64,000 nucleotides of DNA from Agelas oroides (lineage: Eukaryota; Porifera; Demospongiae; Agelasida; Agelasidae): NCBI GenBank assembly GCA_949130485.1, contig OX422190.1, positions 3,400,281 to 3,464,280 of the forward strand. The letters are read 5' to 3'. Within the stretch, counting starts at the first letter, position 1. Each line of letters opens with the position of its first letter. This document shows, piece after piece, positions 52,461 through 64,000 of the stretch. Below the pieces are notes generated by a model, which did no database searches, had not been told where the DNA came from, and worked only from the letters and a program-made list of their open reading frames with translations. The translations under genes and the position numbers were made by a program.

Positions 52461-55400
52461 GTAACTAATTAATGATGTGGTGGGGGCGTGTCTGCTCACA
52501 ATAAACATTCTGGTAACCCGTCCTCTTGGAGCCAGCCTCCCCTTTTTCAAGCAAGTCTGGTAATGAAACCATTGCTGTCCTGCCGGCTAGACCCTCACAA
52601 CGCCAGAATCTCAGTCACATGAAGAGTGTGTGAGAGTCTGGCTTCGTGAGACTAGACCCAGTGTAGCTTAGTCTCACATAGCCAGACTCTCCCTGCGAGT
52701 CTGGCTACGTGAGTCAAAGTGTAGCTTGGGCCATTCCTAGTTGTACTTCTGTTTCTGGTTCTATGATTTCCCTGCTACTATGTGTGCAGACTGTACATCA
52801 GCAACACAAGTAGCAATCAAAACGTAAGTATCACAGCATAAGATACACCAAAACAGTTCTTGAAAATGACACTACTTTCGCCCTTCTACAAATGGGGCGT
52901 ATCAAAGCAAGTAGAGTCAAGGCTGGAAATACAAGAAAAACTCTTACCTGCATGAAGGTCAACCATGAAGCTTTGGATTTCAGTGTGCACAGCTTCTGCA
53001 CATGCACATTATTCTGGGTTGCAGGCAGAGGATCAGAAGCAGAAGTACAACTGGAGAGGCCTTACTTTCAGAGACGGAAATCCTAATGTCAAAAATATTG
53101 TGTTAGTTGGAGGTGTTCCCTCCTACCAGGCTTCTTAATCGACAGTAGCTGAAGATCAACCAGAAACTCGTAATTTCATTCTTTAGTGTCATGAGCCGTA
53201 TGTTGCACCACACCCTCAATATCCATCCTTTACTGTCCTGACTGTGAGATCTCAGGATCATGATGCTAACTAGCTTAGTAAACACAGGTCATTTGATGGC
53301 AGATGCAACACGTTCTAGCTCACATCACAACCACAAGGTAGCTCTACAGATCAATAGTGCATTATGTAAACTGGGGAATTCCCTACATCATCATACACCG
53401 CTTACTGGGACAGCAATGGTATACTCCAGTCACCTTCCTTGTGTGAAGGTGGAGCTGGCTCTCAGGACAGTTTGTAGACAGAGAGCTGTAAAACTTCTCT
53501 TGGTGCAACAGTTGCCTCATTCCCAGGCTCCTCCCCAACTCCTTACAAAGCTGGGGAGGAGCCTGCAAACGAGGCTAACTGAACTCCCAAACAATGATAT
53601 AAGTGCAGTGGGCCTTTAGGACAAATGTGTTCACCATAGTTGATTGCCCAAGAGCACAATCATACCGTAGATTGGAAAAAAGTTTGCTGTTAAAATAATT
53701 TCACGGTTGAGACCGACTTTGAAAATTCAACACACGAATAAAAACATTTACACAGCGATGATCAATGTCCACGCACGTCCACACCTCCCGAGGTAAATAT
53801 CAGATTGACAACTACTCCTGACAGCCACAGTGTTACAGCCAGTGATACCTGACTCTCCCGATACCTGATAGTAGACTAAATGCTAGGAATGCTCCAGGCG
53901 CTCGTCCATATTGTAACCGTCGACCGCTAAAATATTTCGCGTATTGAACGAACCCTGAAAATTTAGCACCACGAAAATTTTTTACGCTAATTATTTGTAA
54001 CGTGAAAATTTCCTGATCTACGGCATTGAACTTAGCTAGTCAGAACAGGGAAAGCCAGATTGGCAAGTTTAACTGAATCAACAGTTTTATTGTGTGGGCA
54101 CAATCAACCTGAAATTGACAGTATTATGAGACTTTGAAGTTGCTTGAAATAGGAAATTGTGTTCTCTGAGATCTTGCATGATTGCAGAGTCCCTCCCTCA
54201 TTGTTCACTGAGTGTGCTGATTGTGTGAAACTCCAGTTGTGGTTAACACAGTACATGTGTAGTATAAATTGTGTTGAGTGATATTTACAATACATTGTAT
54301 TGTCGTGGTGACACAAAATGTTATGTACTGACTATTCCTGCCTCCACTTCAGGTCCTCCACTCACTGTGGACAATGTCCTCAAATATATACGCGGGGTGA
54401 AGAATTTGAGGGAGGTGGGAAAGTGGTTGCTTAGTATTGGGAGTGATACCAAACAGGTGGATGCAATACAGAGGAAGTACAGTTCTGATAAAGATAGAGT
54501 ACAAGCTGTAGTGCAGCAGTGGCTGGAGGGTGGAGGTCGCACACTATCATGGAGGTGGCTAGTCTGGTCACTAGACACAGCTGGTGATATCGTTGTGGCA
54601 GATCCCATTCGAGGATTTACAGAACCACCACCAGGTGAGCCACCCTGAAGTTGGTGGGTAATTGTAAAGTTTGCACACAGTTACCATAAATTGGTACAGT
54701 GGACCCTCATTTGTCCGCCCGCAGTGGTACAAGACCATGGCCAGATAGGAGTAGGAAGATTTTTAGATTGAAGGGGGGCACACATTAGGACCATAGCCAG
54801 GTGGATAAGAACGCAGTACAGTCAAACCTCCCATAACGGACCCTCCGAGAAGAGGACAACCTCTCTACAGCGGACAAATGCTGTGTTACGGATTGAAATT
54901 ACTATAGTACTAATACATAAATAACCTCCGAGAGGCAGACGCTTCTTGATTCCGGACATCGGACAAGATACGAACTCCCAACGTGACTTTTCAATACAAA
55001 CTTGCTTCTAAATAACGGACACCCAGGAAACCACACCTATAAAATTGTAGCATACCCGCACATTTTGAGGACAATCAGGAATTTAACCACATGCGATTAT
55101 AGATAAACACGCATGCATACGCATGAACGCACATAGACAGCTAAACTTCAATATTAAACTTCAGTAAATAATTCGTCGTTGTTAAGAAGTTTTTTAAGAT
55201 TTGTAAAACTTCAAGATTTTCAGCTACAACTTGGCTAATCATAATCACTGTTTTTCAACATTCAATATATGCTCACAATCATGTATTTTACCCATATATT
55301 ACATTATTTGAGGATTATACAATTGAACCTCCGAGATAGGGACAACCTCCGAATAAAGGACAAACGACCCATTCCCAAAGTGTCCTTTGTTTGGAGGTTC

Positions 55401-58400
55401 GACTGTAGCGAGGGGGGGTTGGGGGAATGCCTTCCGAAAACTTGTAAAAATTAGCACACACAGCAACTAAGGGGTCTGCAGCATGCCCCTAGAGATTGCT
55501 TCCTTTGTGGCAAGCAGGATTCTGATTCAGTACATGAGCACACAGAGATCAATCTTGTGCCAGATTCTAGCTGTGTGTATCTCTTGCAGAAAACCTTTAT
55601 CATCGAACTGAAGAAGGGGCTATTGAGTAAATTAATCTCTTGCTTAGACCCGCTTTAGAGGCACGAGACTGTAAAACAGCTGATAGTTGATGCCGATGAG
55701 TGTGACTGCGTAGCCGTATCCTTAATTTCGGAAGCCCAAGTTCGCTATCCAACAGACACAGTGTGAACCTTCAGTCTACATACTAAGTGGGTGTGGCACA
55801 CAGCTGAAATGCTGGGGTGGGACACATGCTGCATATGTGAATCATCATACAAATAGCGTCTATAATGTATCATTAGCTAAGCACAATGCTGTAGTTTCTT
55901 GAGTCATGTAATCCATCATCAGTGCAAACAATTATTGTATCTTGGCCTCTTGGGCTTCAGACGGTCAAAGTCCCAGCATCTTTGCGTAGCCGCTCCTCCC
56001 TTCAAACCATCTAGTATAGCTAGTTTGCTTTGTATTGCAAGGACATGTTTTCTGTCCTGGAACTAGCCACTGTGTACTCGTAGATTGTGCACATGTATGG
56101 TGCACATTAATTAAATCCCTGCCATCTGGATAATCTGAACAGCCAGATATTTGAGGTTCGGATAAGTGAGGTTCCACTGTTTATAATTTTGACTGTCAAA
56201 CACTCAACTACAGATCTTTCCAAGTTACTCGTCCAGTGACTATGGAGCAAAGTAAAGCATTGACATACTCAATTAGTGGTTTGCAAAGTGCCTTGGCTGA
56301 GACTGATTACTTACTACCTGTGTGCTACATTGACAAACTGAGTATGTCAACACCTATTGTTGGTAGTCACTGGACAAGCAGCTTGCAAAGCTCTGTACTA
56401 AGAATTTTCCTGGAGGAACTACTGAGTAATTGCAACATTTGTGGGTTAGACTAATTAGTACATGGCAATATTCATAGCCCGGTATTGTGTGTGATAATGA
56501 GATTTGACTACAATGACATTTCCCACTACAAGCACATTGTATTTTCAGTTTACACACTGCATAGTGAGTATATCATACAGCAGGAATACTTCACCAAGGT
56601 AAATTTTCACCAAGCCGGGTGTGGTAAAATTTTGCCAGATTTCTTTTTGCCAGTCAATTGTTGTTGAAACCCCACCTACCTATAAGAACTAACGTATCTC
56701 TACCTGGGGTGATTTTGTTGACTCTTTGATATTTTTTACTGAGAGGCCTTATCTACTTGCTGGTCTTTATCTAGCGTCTACACCAACTACTTGTAGCCAT
56801 GCAGAGATAAAAGTTAACGATAAAAGTTTAAATGTTCAGAGCACAACAGGCACATGTAAATACCAGATGTTTGCCACTTGAAATGACTAGAAAAGTTGGT
56901 GAAAACTTACCCTGGTGAAAAGTTCCCACTCTACAGTGATTAAAGGCATTGTGTCCCCACCTGGTGATGTCATGGTTCAAAATCCAATCAGCTATACAAC
57001 ACAAGTTAGATTATATCATCTTGATCTTTCATTCATGTTGAGTTAAGGCTCAGCACTACCTTATGTATCATGTCCCTCCACCAGACACCTGTCTCCCTCA
57101 CACTACTTTCGTGACATGTGGGTTAATAACAAAAATAATGAATACCACAAAATTAACCCACTATATGGTATGTGTGTCTACCATTACACATGTGTCTGCT
57201 TAGTTGATAGTGGCCGTCTGTGTAGAACTGCTTGTGACACTTGGTGTGCCTGTAACCCAAAGTCAAAATACCTTGCTTTTCAGTTTAGGGGGTCACATGC
57301 AACCTACTCCTTAATAAATTTAGTACATATCTTAACCCTCACTGAGCCAACTTTACCACGATCAGTACCGTATCCATTCTAATTAAGGTACACCCAGGGC
57401 TTAAAATTGTTTTTCCCTTTAAAGTGGGTACCCTTTGGCCATTGTAATCATTGTTAAGGGGAGCGTTCTGCTTTCTGCATTGTTGAGTACAGGTACAACG
57501 ATTTGGTCCACTGCGCACCTCGGCTTATTGTGCCTAATGTTCAAGTGTCAAAGGCTCGAGTGCAAGTAGTAGTGTCAGTGGTGCTCTAATTAGCAGTGTT
57601 GTTGTCAGAACAAGACATGTTTAAGAATCTGAAGTACTTTGTTCTCTCAAAAGCACCTTCCATAGCTCATAACTGTTTTTCACGGCACTTAATTAAAGTG
57701 TATACCGTAATATGATTACATCATTTGGTGTGCCTCAACTACTAATGTCATGATGGGTGGTCACAATCACTTAATTAGTTTAGATAATGTAAGAGAGAGC
57801 TTTATGTAGTTTTGATATTAGGACACTTGGGGTTTTATGGATGAGTTACATGATGCTTACATGTAAATCTCTTCGCAAGACTATGAACAGCAGTGGAACA
57901 GAGCCACCAGCCCTTGACTCATGTCCTCGTCGTACGCAAGACTATGAACAGCAGTGACATACAAATCATACGGCTGAATTGCATCTCTAGAAGCTCATTT
58001 GGTGACACCCAATTTGGAAAAGGAAAGTATAATATGAAGTTTCGTACCTGAAATATGTGTAACGCTTCTCAAACCCAGCTGGTCTGACCACATAAGGCTA
58101 GCATAAGGGTAAGTATGTAAACTTTGCTTTGCAATTGGGCACTCTTTAATTTGTACGGTTACAGTAAGTGTACAGTTCCTAGTCACTGCATTTCATAAGC
58201 TAGCTTATCAACTTGATTTTACAGCATGGTGTTTGAATCTACGACAAGGACATGAGTCAAGGGCTGGTGGCTCTGTTCTGCTGTTGTTCACTGAATGTAG
58301 TTGTTGTCAGTTCACTGGGTGATGAATTCAAGCAAGGGCGTTTCGCTCATCACATCCTCTTGCTGCAGCAAGTGAGAGGCCCTGGCTATTCAAGGTGTTG

Positions 58401-61400
58401 TCTTCACTTGCTACCTAGCAAGCTAGGAAAAACCAAAGTATCATGAGAACAAATGCTTTACTGCTATGTAAACAAAAGTGGGCCAGGCCGGTCCCCTTTG
58501 AGTGTCTTGCAGTGAGTGTTTGCTACTAACAAAGGTGGGTGCTCTTTCACGGATGAATTGGTAAACACTTGAAAGAACACTCACCCCCCTCTTTGGTGAA
58601 TATGGGCACTGTTTCATGACACTACAGTACTCTGCATCATGTGAATTACACACGACTGTAGCACCAGGAGCTTATGAGTGCCGCGAAGAGTGCCCATATT
58701 CACCAAAGAGGGGTCCTGGTAGCACACAGTTGGCCTGCTTATATGCATGTTAACCATGCCTATACTCAAGTCTGTTAGACGAAGCCACTGTACATAACCA
58801 TGAAAACGATGAGTGTTGTGTGAGGCCGCCATGTCTAGAAGATCATATACCGGAAGTATTGGCGGTCTTTAAATTTGGCAGTGGCGCCTCGCAGCACATT
58901 ACGTCTTGCATGCGCGTTTATCAGGGAGTGTTGCTGTCCTCTCGTTTGAGGTACTTGAACTAAGCCATGAGTTCGCAGATTTACAAGAAATATAACTGGC
59001 AGTGTGCTAGCGCTGAGCTAGCTACATGTATATGTACAGCTCGCGTAGACGGGCACCGGGTGGAGCCAAGAGCACTACTGCATGCATTACGTCATTACGT
59101 GTTGCGGGGGAAAATAATATTGGCGGATTTTAATTTGGCGGTTTCAACCCAGACCACCAAACCGCCAAATTTAATTCCCTGTCAAATTTTCCGGCTATGC
59201 GGTAGTCTCCAGCTACTGGAGAAGTGCCTCCATTGTCACGTGGGAAAATGTGTTGTGTAGCTCTTTCTTTTCATCTTGTTGGCCGATCACCATCATGGTT
59301 GTTCTGACTCTTGAGATGTTGTAGCCAAGCTTCTGCCATCTAGTTAGACTGGGGAGGTGGTGAACACAGTGAAGGGATAACTGACAAGTGTTGGCACATG
59401 CAGTACACCCATGTTCCTAGTTGCTGTGTAAGAAAAGTGGTATGTACACCTAGCATAATAATGTAGGTACCCTCAACAGATTAATCTCTAGCCTTGTTCC
59501 CAGGCCTCCTCCATTTCTTAAATACTGTTCTGCTTCCATGTATTATTGTGAACATGAACAAAAGAGGGGAGCCATGGAAATGAGGCTATGAATGTCCTTA
59601 ATAACCGTACCTAAGGTCAACATACATACACACCACTAATTGGGGCGAGCCTGAGCGAGCCCCACACTAGCGTGACTGCATTGCGGAAGTGTGTGTGTAT
59701 GTATGTATCTATGGACCGACCACTTACCGGAAATTTTAAATCTGCGCATTCAAATATTTCACAAGGATCGATATCGCGCGAAGCATGTGAAGGCCAGTGG
59801 AGGGCTACTGCAGCGTCGGGGACCCGGAGCGAAAACGACTGAAGTTGAAGCACACGTGGCACTGGTTTATGCTTCTACCGACGACGGCAGGCCGCTCACA
59901 GGCAGTACAAATTTAATACGGACGGTGGTTGACGGGTCGCTTCAGGTACTTGCTGCGGGCATGTATAAACGACACTCATAAACGCCAGAAATTTAGCTCA
60001 TGATTTCGGTGTAAAGCGTAGTCCATGCATGTGTAAGCCACGTTAGCTGCCCTGGTTGGAGAAATGGCTGGAATATGTGCTCTGGTGAGGACTTATAGCT
60101 ACTTGTACTATAAATTTGGCTTAAACAGCCGACAGTGACAAATCCTGCTGTGTGCCATGACAAAGTAGTAAATCAGCAGTTTGCTGCTTGCTCAGGCTCG
60201 CCCCATGATGATGAATCATCTCACTAGTTATCCATTTTGAGAACACTCCTTGCTGTTACTTCACTCTGTCTTTAGTCATAAATCAACTTACATGAATCAA
60301 TTCTGTCTCAAGTGATTGTAAGAAAACTGGTATGTACACCTATCACAATAATATATCATTACCACCATAGTACAAAGCTATACTGGAAAATATATCGAGT
60401 TTGTTGCTGTCTGTATTGTCTGTAGTGCGCATACCAACGGTGATATTCTTTTCCGGTATAGCTTGGTACTATGGTGATAATCATTTTATCATACCAACCT
60501 TCGATTTCATTGTATGTTCAAACTCAGCACTTGTAGTACCTGATATGGAGTCTTATGTGACCTGTAGTACTGATACGGGTTTTCACGTGACTTGCAATAC
60601 CTGATATGGATTCTCACGTGAGTAAAAAATACGGCTTTTTATAAACTATGTGCAACTGCAAGGCTTCCCCATTGACTCCCACACGTTTGCGTGAGTTAGA
60701 CGTATGATAATGTACCTTAATTAATTTGCCAGATGCTCTCTACATGCATGTACGTCAACACATACACAATACCTTTGAGAACACTCCTTGCTGTTACTCA
60801 TTCAGGCTCACGTCATAAATGAATTTGCGTAACAATTCTGTCTCACATGATCTTTGTGTGACTACCCTGACTAGTACTCTTACAGTACACACTGTATACA
60901 GCAGGACTACTGTCTCATTAGTGATTCATTAGAGGTGGGCATTAATTGAATTATGTTTACTCAGAGATGCCTCTTCATTCACTCATTATCAGTGTATTCT
61001 TTTATCACACCTGTATCATGTCTTGGGGCTAAGTTCTTAGATACATGTACCTGGGTTTCTCCCAATAGCTGTGACAAAGTGGTCATTGAGAATTGTATTA
61101 ATTGTGGCCAAGACCACATCAGAATGGGCAGCTAGAGTAAGAGTGTGTAACTCCATAAAATTTGAAACCGGGCAGAATTTTACCGCCAGTACTAAAATTA
61201 GTAACACATACTGCACTTGCTGTGTAGACATAAGCCGTTGTTGCTAATGATACATGCTCTTACTCTTCCTATGTGCTCTTGCTGTGGCCTGACACACTGC
61301 ACTGCATGGTGGACAATTCTCAACTGTCAGTGTATTCTTGTTTAGTCTCATGCCCAGACCCTGTTCTTGATTTTGCCAAGCTGGAACTGGGAATGAGACT

Positions 61401-64000
61401 ACCATGCATCATGTCTTGGGGCCAAGTTCTTACTTAGATACATGTACCTGGGTTGCTCCCAATAGCTGTGATATAGTGGTCATTGAGAATTGTATTAATT
61501 GTGGCCAAGACCACATCACAGTATGACACACTAACCATGTAACAGGTTTTGAGTTTGTGTTTCCAATAGTTGTAACATTGTGTCTCTCCCTCAGATACAA
61601 CCCTTACTGAAGAAAATATTGGACCAATAATGGAGGCAGTAGGAGACTGGCGGCGGCTTGCAATTAGTGCTTATTTTGGTATCCCAGACGCCATACAAGA
61701 GAGGATCACTGAACGTCACACAACTACTGAGGAGCAGACCCGTGCTGCTGGTGAGTGGTGGATCCACACATACCATTCTCCATCCTGGGACCGTCTTGCC
61801 AAGGCACTCTACTATAGTGGACAGGATAGAGCGTTGGAGAAGATGGCACAGTACTTGCCAAAAGGTGTGTACATGGAGAGGATATTATACCCAGTAGTCC
61901 TTATTGTCTCTGTCAGCTCAACAACCTCCTGTTTTCTGTTAGACTAGTGCAAGTACACATGCCAGTCAGCACTGTTGTCACTGGGATTAGTGGGTCATGA
62001 ATTACTACTGAGTTGATCCTGTTTGTATAAGACCATTGTAGTGTCAAGTGGCTGTAACAGTGAAACATGTCCACTTGCTTTAGGCTATAACCACTATAGG
62101 ATGCAGTTGTAATTTCAACTTGAGTCTTCACTCCAATACACAGAAGTGGGAGAGTGGCAAAAAATGGAGAAGGCCTGGGAACACCCATCACATGAATGAT
62201 GTCAGATGGGCCCGAGGTGGACGTAGGGATGATGATGGCCGACTACACTTGATTGTGTGAACATATGAGCTCCTGCCTAGTGGCGGAGTGCTTGATGAGG
62301 AAGTTTAGTGTGTTACTGAATGTGGACCCTACCTCCCCTACCTCCCCTACGTTCACCTCACGCCCATTTGATGTTATTCATGTGGTCAGTGTTCCCAGAC
62401 CTTTCTATTTTTCGCCACTCTTCCGCTTCCATATATTATTGTGAACACAAACAGAAGAATAAAAACAAGGCAGGTCTGGGAATAAGGCTTAGGAAGAATA
62501 GTTGTGGAGGTTGGAAGCTAGTAGTTAGTGGTACACACAAGATACTAATTATAGTGCTACATATAATGACACAGTGCCATGATCCCATAACAGCCCATAG
62601 TGGAAGGTGAACTCAGTTTACAAAAGCAGCCCTTGTTTGTTTTGAATTAAACTCACTCAGTGGATACTGCCAGGTGAGTTCTAAATAGATGGCTACATTG
62701 TATGACATTTTATGAGGTACAAAAGTTACTATGGACATTCCCAAGGAATTACCATAAATTCTGGTTATTAAGCGCACCTTGATAATTGGCACATATTATT
62801 AGGCGTATTCGTCCTTCCCGGTACATGGCATCATTTATTAAGCGCTTGTGCATTAAATAGAGTACACAATGGCGGTAATAGAAACACCGACTAAAAACTA
62901 TGAAAAGCCATAGCATCATGAGCACACAGCACACTCGATGGTCATTCTGAAGTGAACCAAAGAAGAGCTAAACAGGTTTTCTTCCGCTACTGGCTAACAC
63001 AAGCTAGGAAACCACACCCTTCGCAGACTACGAGACTAAAAGTGTGGAGCCCCTTGAATACATAATGGCACTGCTAACTACGATATTTTTGAGGAGTCTT
63101 TCTGATTTTACGTTGATATTCGCCAGGTGAGCGTGTGGAACTATCTTCTGCACAGCGCCAGTGTGCAGCGTATCATGCTAATACCTGTTGGGCATGGCTT
63201 TAATTGCATCCCTTGTTTAGTGCATATCCTCTATTAGGCGCATGTTTCCTTACCACTTACGCTCATAAGTGCATGCGCTTATTAACCAGAGTTCAAAAAT
63301 GAGGGCTGTTTTGTAGCTTGAGTTCACCCTTCACTATGGTCCACTATGGTAGCTTGTATGTTTTCCTAGCACTACTTGCTACCTTGCATGTACCACTAAA
63401 TACTAGCTTCCAACCTTCTCTAGGAGAACAGTGCCTTGTACACACTGTGCATACGTCATGGGAGAAGTCTGGGTGTGAGGCTAGAGAACTTGTATCCTTT
63501 TACTGAATGGCAGGTATTGTGGTTAGTCTCATTCCCAGGCCTTCCCCACCTCCAGTTTTTGATCACTTTCAGTATGCAAGAAAAGGTGGGAGAAGGCCCA
63601 TCACATGGTAAGAATAACCCAGGCCTTCTTCCTCCATTACTGTATATTGTGAGCGATCAAAAACTGGAAGCACTAGGAGCAAAGCTACTTGAGGTTGTGT
63701 TGGAAGAAAATGCTGTGGTACTGTTATTACGCAACAATGTTAGCACATGTATTGCAAAAGTGGCACATTTTATGATACATAGCAGGTCACAATTTGTTCC
63801 ATAATCTGACATGTGTGTGGTATTGACCAACACGTGTCCTGTGCAGTGGGTGACTTCGCATAACATGCGCTTTTTATTTATGGAGATGTGGTGCATTGAT
63901 TGTACAACGTACGCACTAATCATATACAACAAGGTACAAGGCCGATCTTGTGAAGTATAGTTACTGTACAAGGCCGAGGGTACAAGACTGAGGGTAATGT
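52421..64000 (+). CDS. Death-domain GTPase gene B, 5' part (continues beyond window)
   Basis: Three exons, 52421-52460, 54353-54634 and 61595-61864, join in phase 1 and parallel exons 1-3 of gene A. They encode the leader and the first two Death-fold domains. The third Death domain and the GTPase exon would lie past 64000. No disabling change is seen in these exons. The replaced residues are concentrated in the Death domains, so if both copies are real loci they may bind different partners. Confidence 0.75.
52461..54352 (+). other. Intron 1, gene B
   Basis: It is collinear with 3590-5422. It has an extra palindromic insert at about 52670-52719 and a MITE-like inverted pair at about 53514-53577. 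No exon was recognised. Confidence 0.6.
52670..52719. mobile_element. 50-bp palindromic insertion, copy B only
   Basis: AGTCTCACATAGCCAGACTC and its near-inverse form a hairpin. TGTAGCTT is repeated on both sides (ending 52669 and 52727). Copy A near 3770 has a single, mutated target and no insert. Confidence 0.7.
54353..54634 (+). CDS. Exon 2, gene B: Death domain 1
   Basis: 282 bases, two codons longer than its copy-A partner, phase kept. It reads VLKYIRGVKNLREVGKWLL, QVDAIQRKYSSDKDRVQAVV and then the same WLEGGG and SWRWLVWSL core. The differences lie mainly in the first half, while the last 45 codons have three changes. Confidence 0.85.
54697..56179. mobile_element. Pogo/Tigger-like element with nested insertion, copy B
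   Basis: It has the same ends as 5761-6699 (CAGTGGACCCTCATTTGTCC and GGATAAGTGAGGTTCCACTG). It is larger because 54819-55405 inserted into it after the copies separated. Confidence 0.75.
54819..55405. mobile_element. Pogo-like element with CAGTCAAACCTCC ends, copy B only
   Basis: It is the reverse-oriented relative of 19112-19694. The ends are CAGTCAAACCTCC and GGAGGTTCGACTG, flanked by TA. It is missing from copy A, so it is a recent insertion by comparison. Confidence 0.85.
57870..58245. other. Segment inverted relative to copy A
   Basis: The reverse complement of about 8428-8790. An inverted duplicate of GAGGACATGAGTCAAGGGCT flank sequence and two direct copies of CGCAAGACTATGAACAGCAG lie at its left edge, marking the rearrangement junction. 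Confidence 0.85.
59642..60221. mobile_element. 580-bp insertion with GGGGCGAGCCTGAG inverted motifs, copy B only
   Basis: It starts GGGGCGAGCCTGAG and near its right end has the inverse CTCAGGCTCGCCCC, followed by about 17 further bases. The flanks CACTAATT and CACTAGTT look like an 8-bp target duplication with one change. Copy A at about 10170 has one CACTAATT. A 96-codon open stretch at 59691-59981 matches nothing I recognise. Confidence 0.75.
61595..61864 (+). CDS. Exon 3, gene B: Death domain 2
   Basis: 270 bases, phase 1 at both ends. The core GPIMEAVGDWRRLA, ERITERHTT, AAGEWWIHTY and PSWDRLAKAL is intact. Fifteen residues differ from the copy-A exon, including arginine to aspartate and arginine to tyrosine. 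Confidence 0.88.
61865..64000 (+). other. Intron 3, gene B (partial)
   Basis: It matches 11873-14461. It has the decayed foldback MITE (about 62110-62490) and the CTCTGGTTATTAAGCGC element (about 62750-63293) with an empty site where copy A has 12983-13358. The last 550 bases are almost identical to copy A. Confidence 0.65.

Larger units (their letters stand above)
54635..61594 (+). other. Intron 2, gene B
   Basis: It is collinear with intron 2 of gene A apart from the nested element at 54819-55405, the inverted segment at about 57870-58245 and an insertion at 59642-60221. The mini-MITEs at 8201 and 10974 of copy A are absent. Confidence 0.65.

Overview
The window looks like animal nuclear DNA. 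I favour a demosponge or another early-branching animal. The reasons are spliced genes with GT-AG introns of several kilobases, a zyxin/LPP/Ajuba-type LIM gene, a multi-Death-domain GTPase gene of the kind expanded in sponges and cnidarians, AT-rich introns packed with short inverted-repeat transposons, and no bacterial-style operons. The species call is inference only.

The main architecture is a direct, head-to-tail duplication. Bases 1-14461 (copy A) recur at 49339-64000 (copy B), both + strand, 49.3 kb apart, and both run off the window. Each copy starts with the last exon of a LIM gene and continues into a Death-domain GTPase gene. Gene A is complete here. Its five exons (3550-3589, 5423-5698, 11603-11872, 16802-17071, 26697-29107) join in phase into a 1,088-residue protein. 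The order is three N-terminal Death-fold domains, one per exon, then a Roc-like GTPase with P-loop, DTGGQ and THRD motifs, a COR-like linker and a C-terminal Death domain. Gene B shows its first three exons (52421-52460, 54353-54634, 61595-61864) and leaves the window. Between the genes lies a second LIM gene (exons 41466-49582) encoding the end of LIM1, all of LIM2 and LIM3, and a stop. Its N-terminus was not found.

The most interesting signal is uneven divergence between the copies. The LIM terminal exon is identical, much non-coding sequence differs by roughly 0-4% by eye, but the Death-domain exons differ by about 8%, mostly at amino-acid-changing positions (15 changed residues against 2 synonymous changes in exon 3). 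That fits diversifying selection or gene conversion in an innate-immune or self-recognition receptor family. The alternative is two haplotypes assembled end to end.

The rest is mostly transposon biology. A/B comparison gives clean filled/empty sites for a family of foldback MITEs with 8-bp target duplications and ends like TAGCCTCGTTCCCAGGC. Some are only 35-53 bp. There are also pogo/Tigger-like elements with TA target sites, a 3.5-kb GATC-rich inverted-repeat element with another element nested in its satellite, a near-perfect palindrome with 133-bp arms, a micro-inversion between the copies, and several minisatellites (21, 32, 63 and 81 bp). I saw no convincing LTR retroelement, LINE, tRNA, rRNA or CRISPR.
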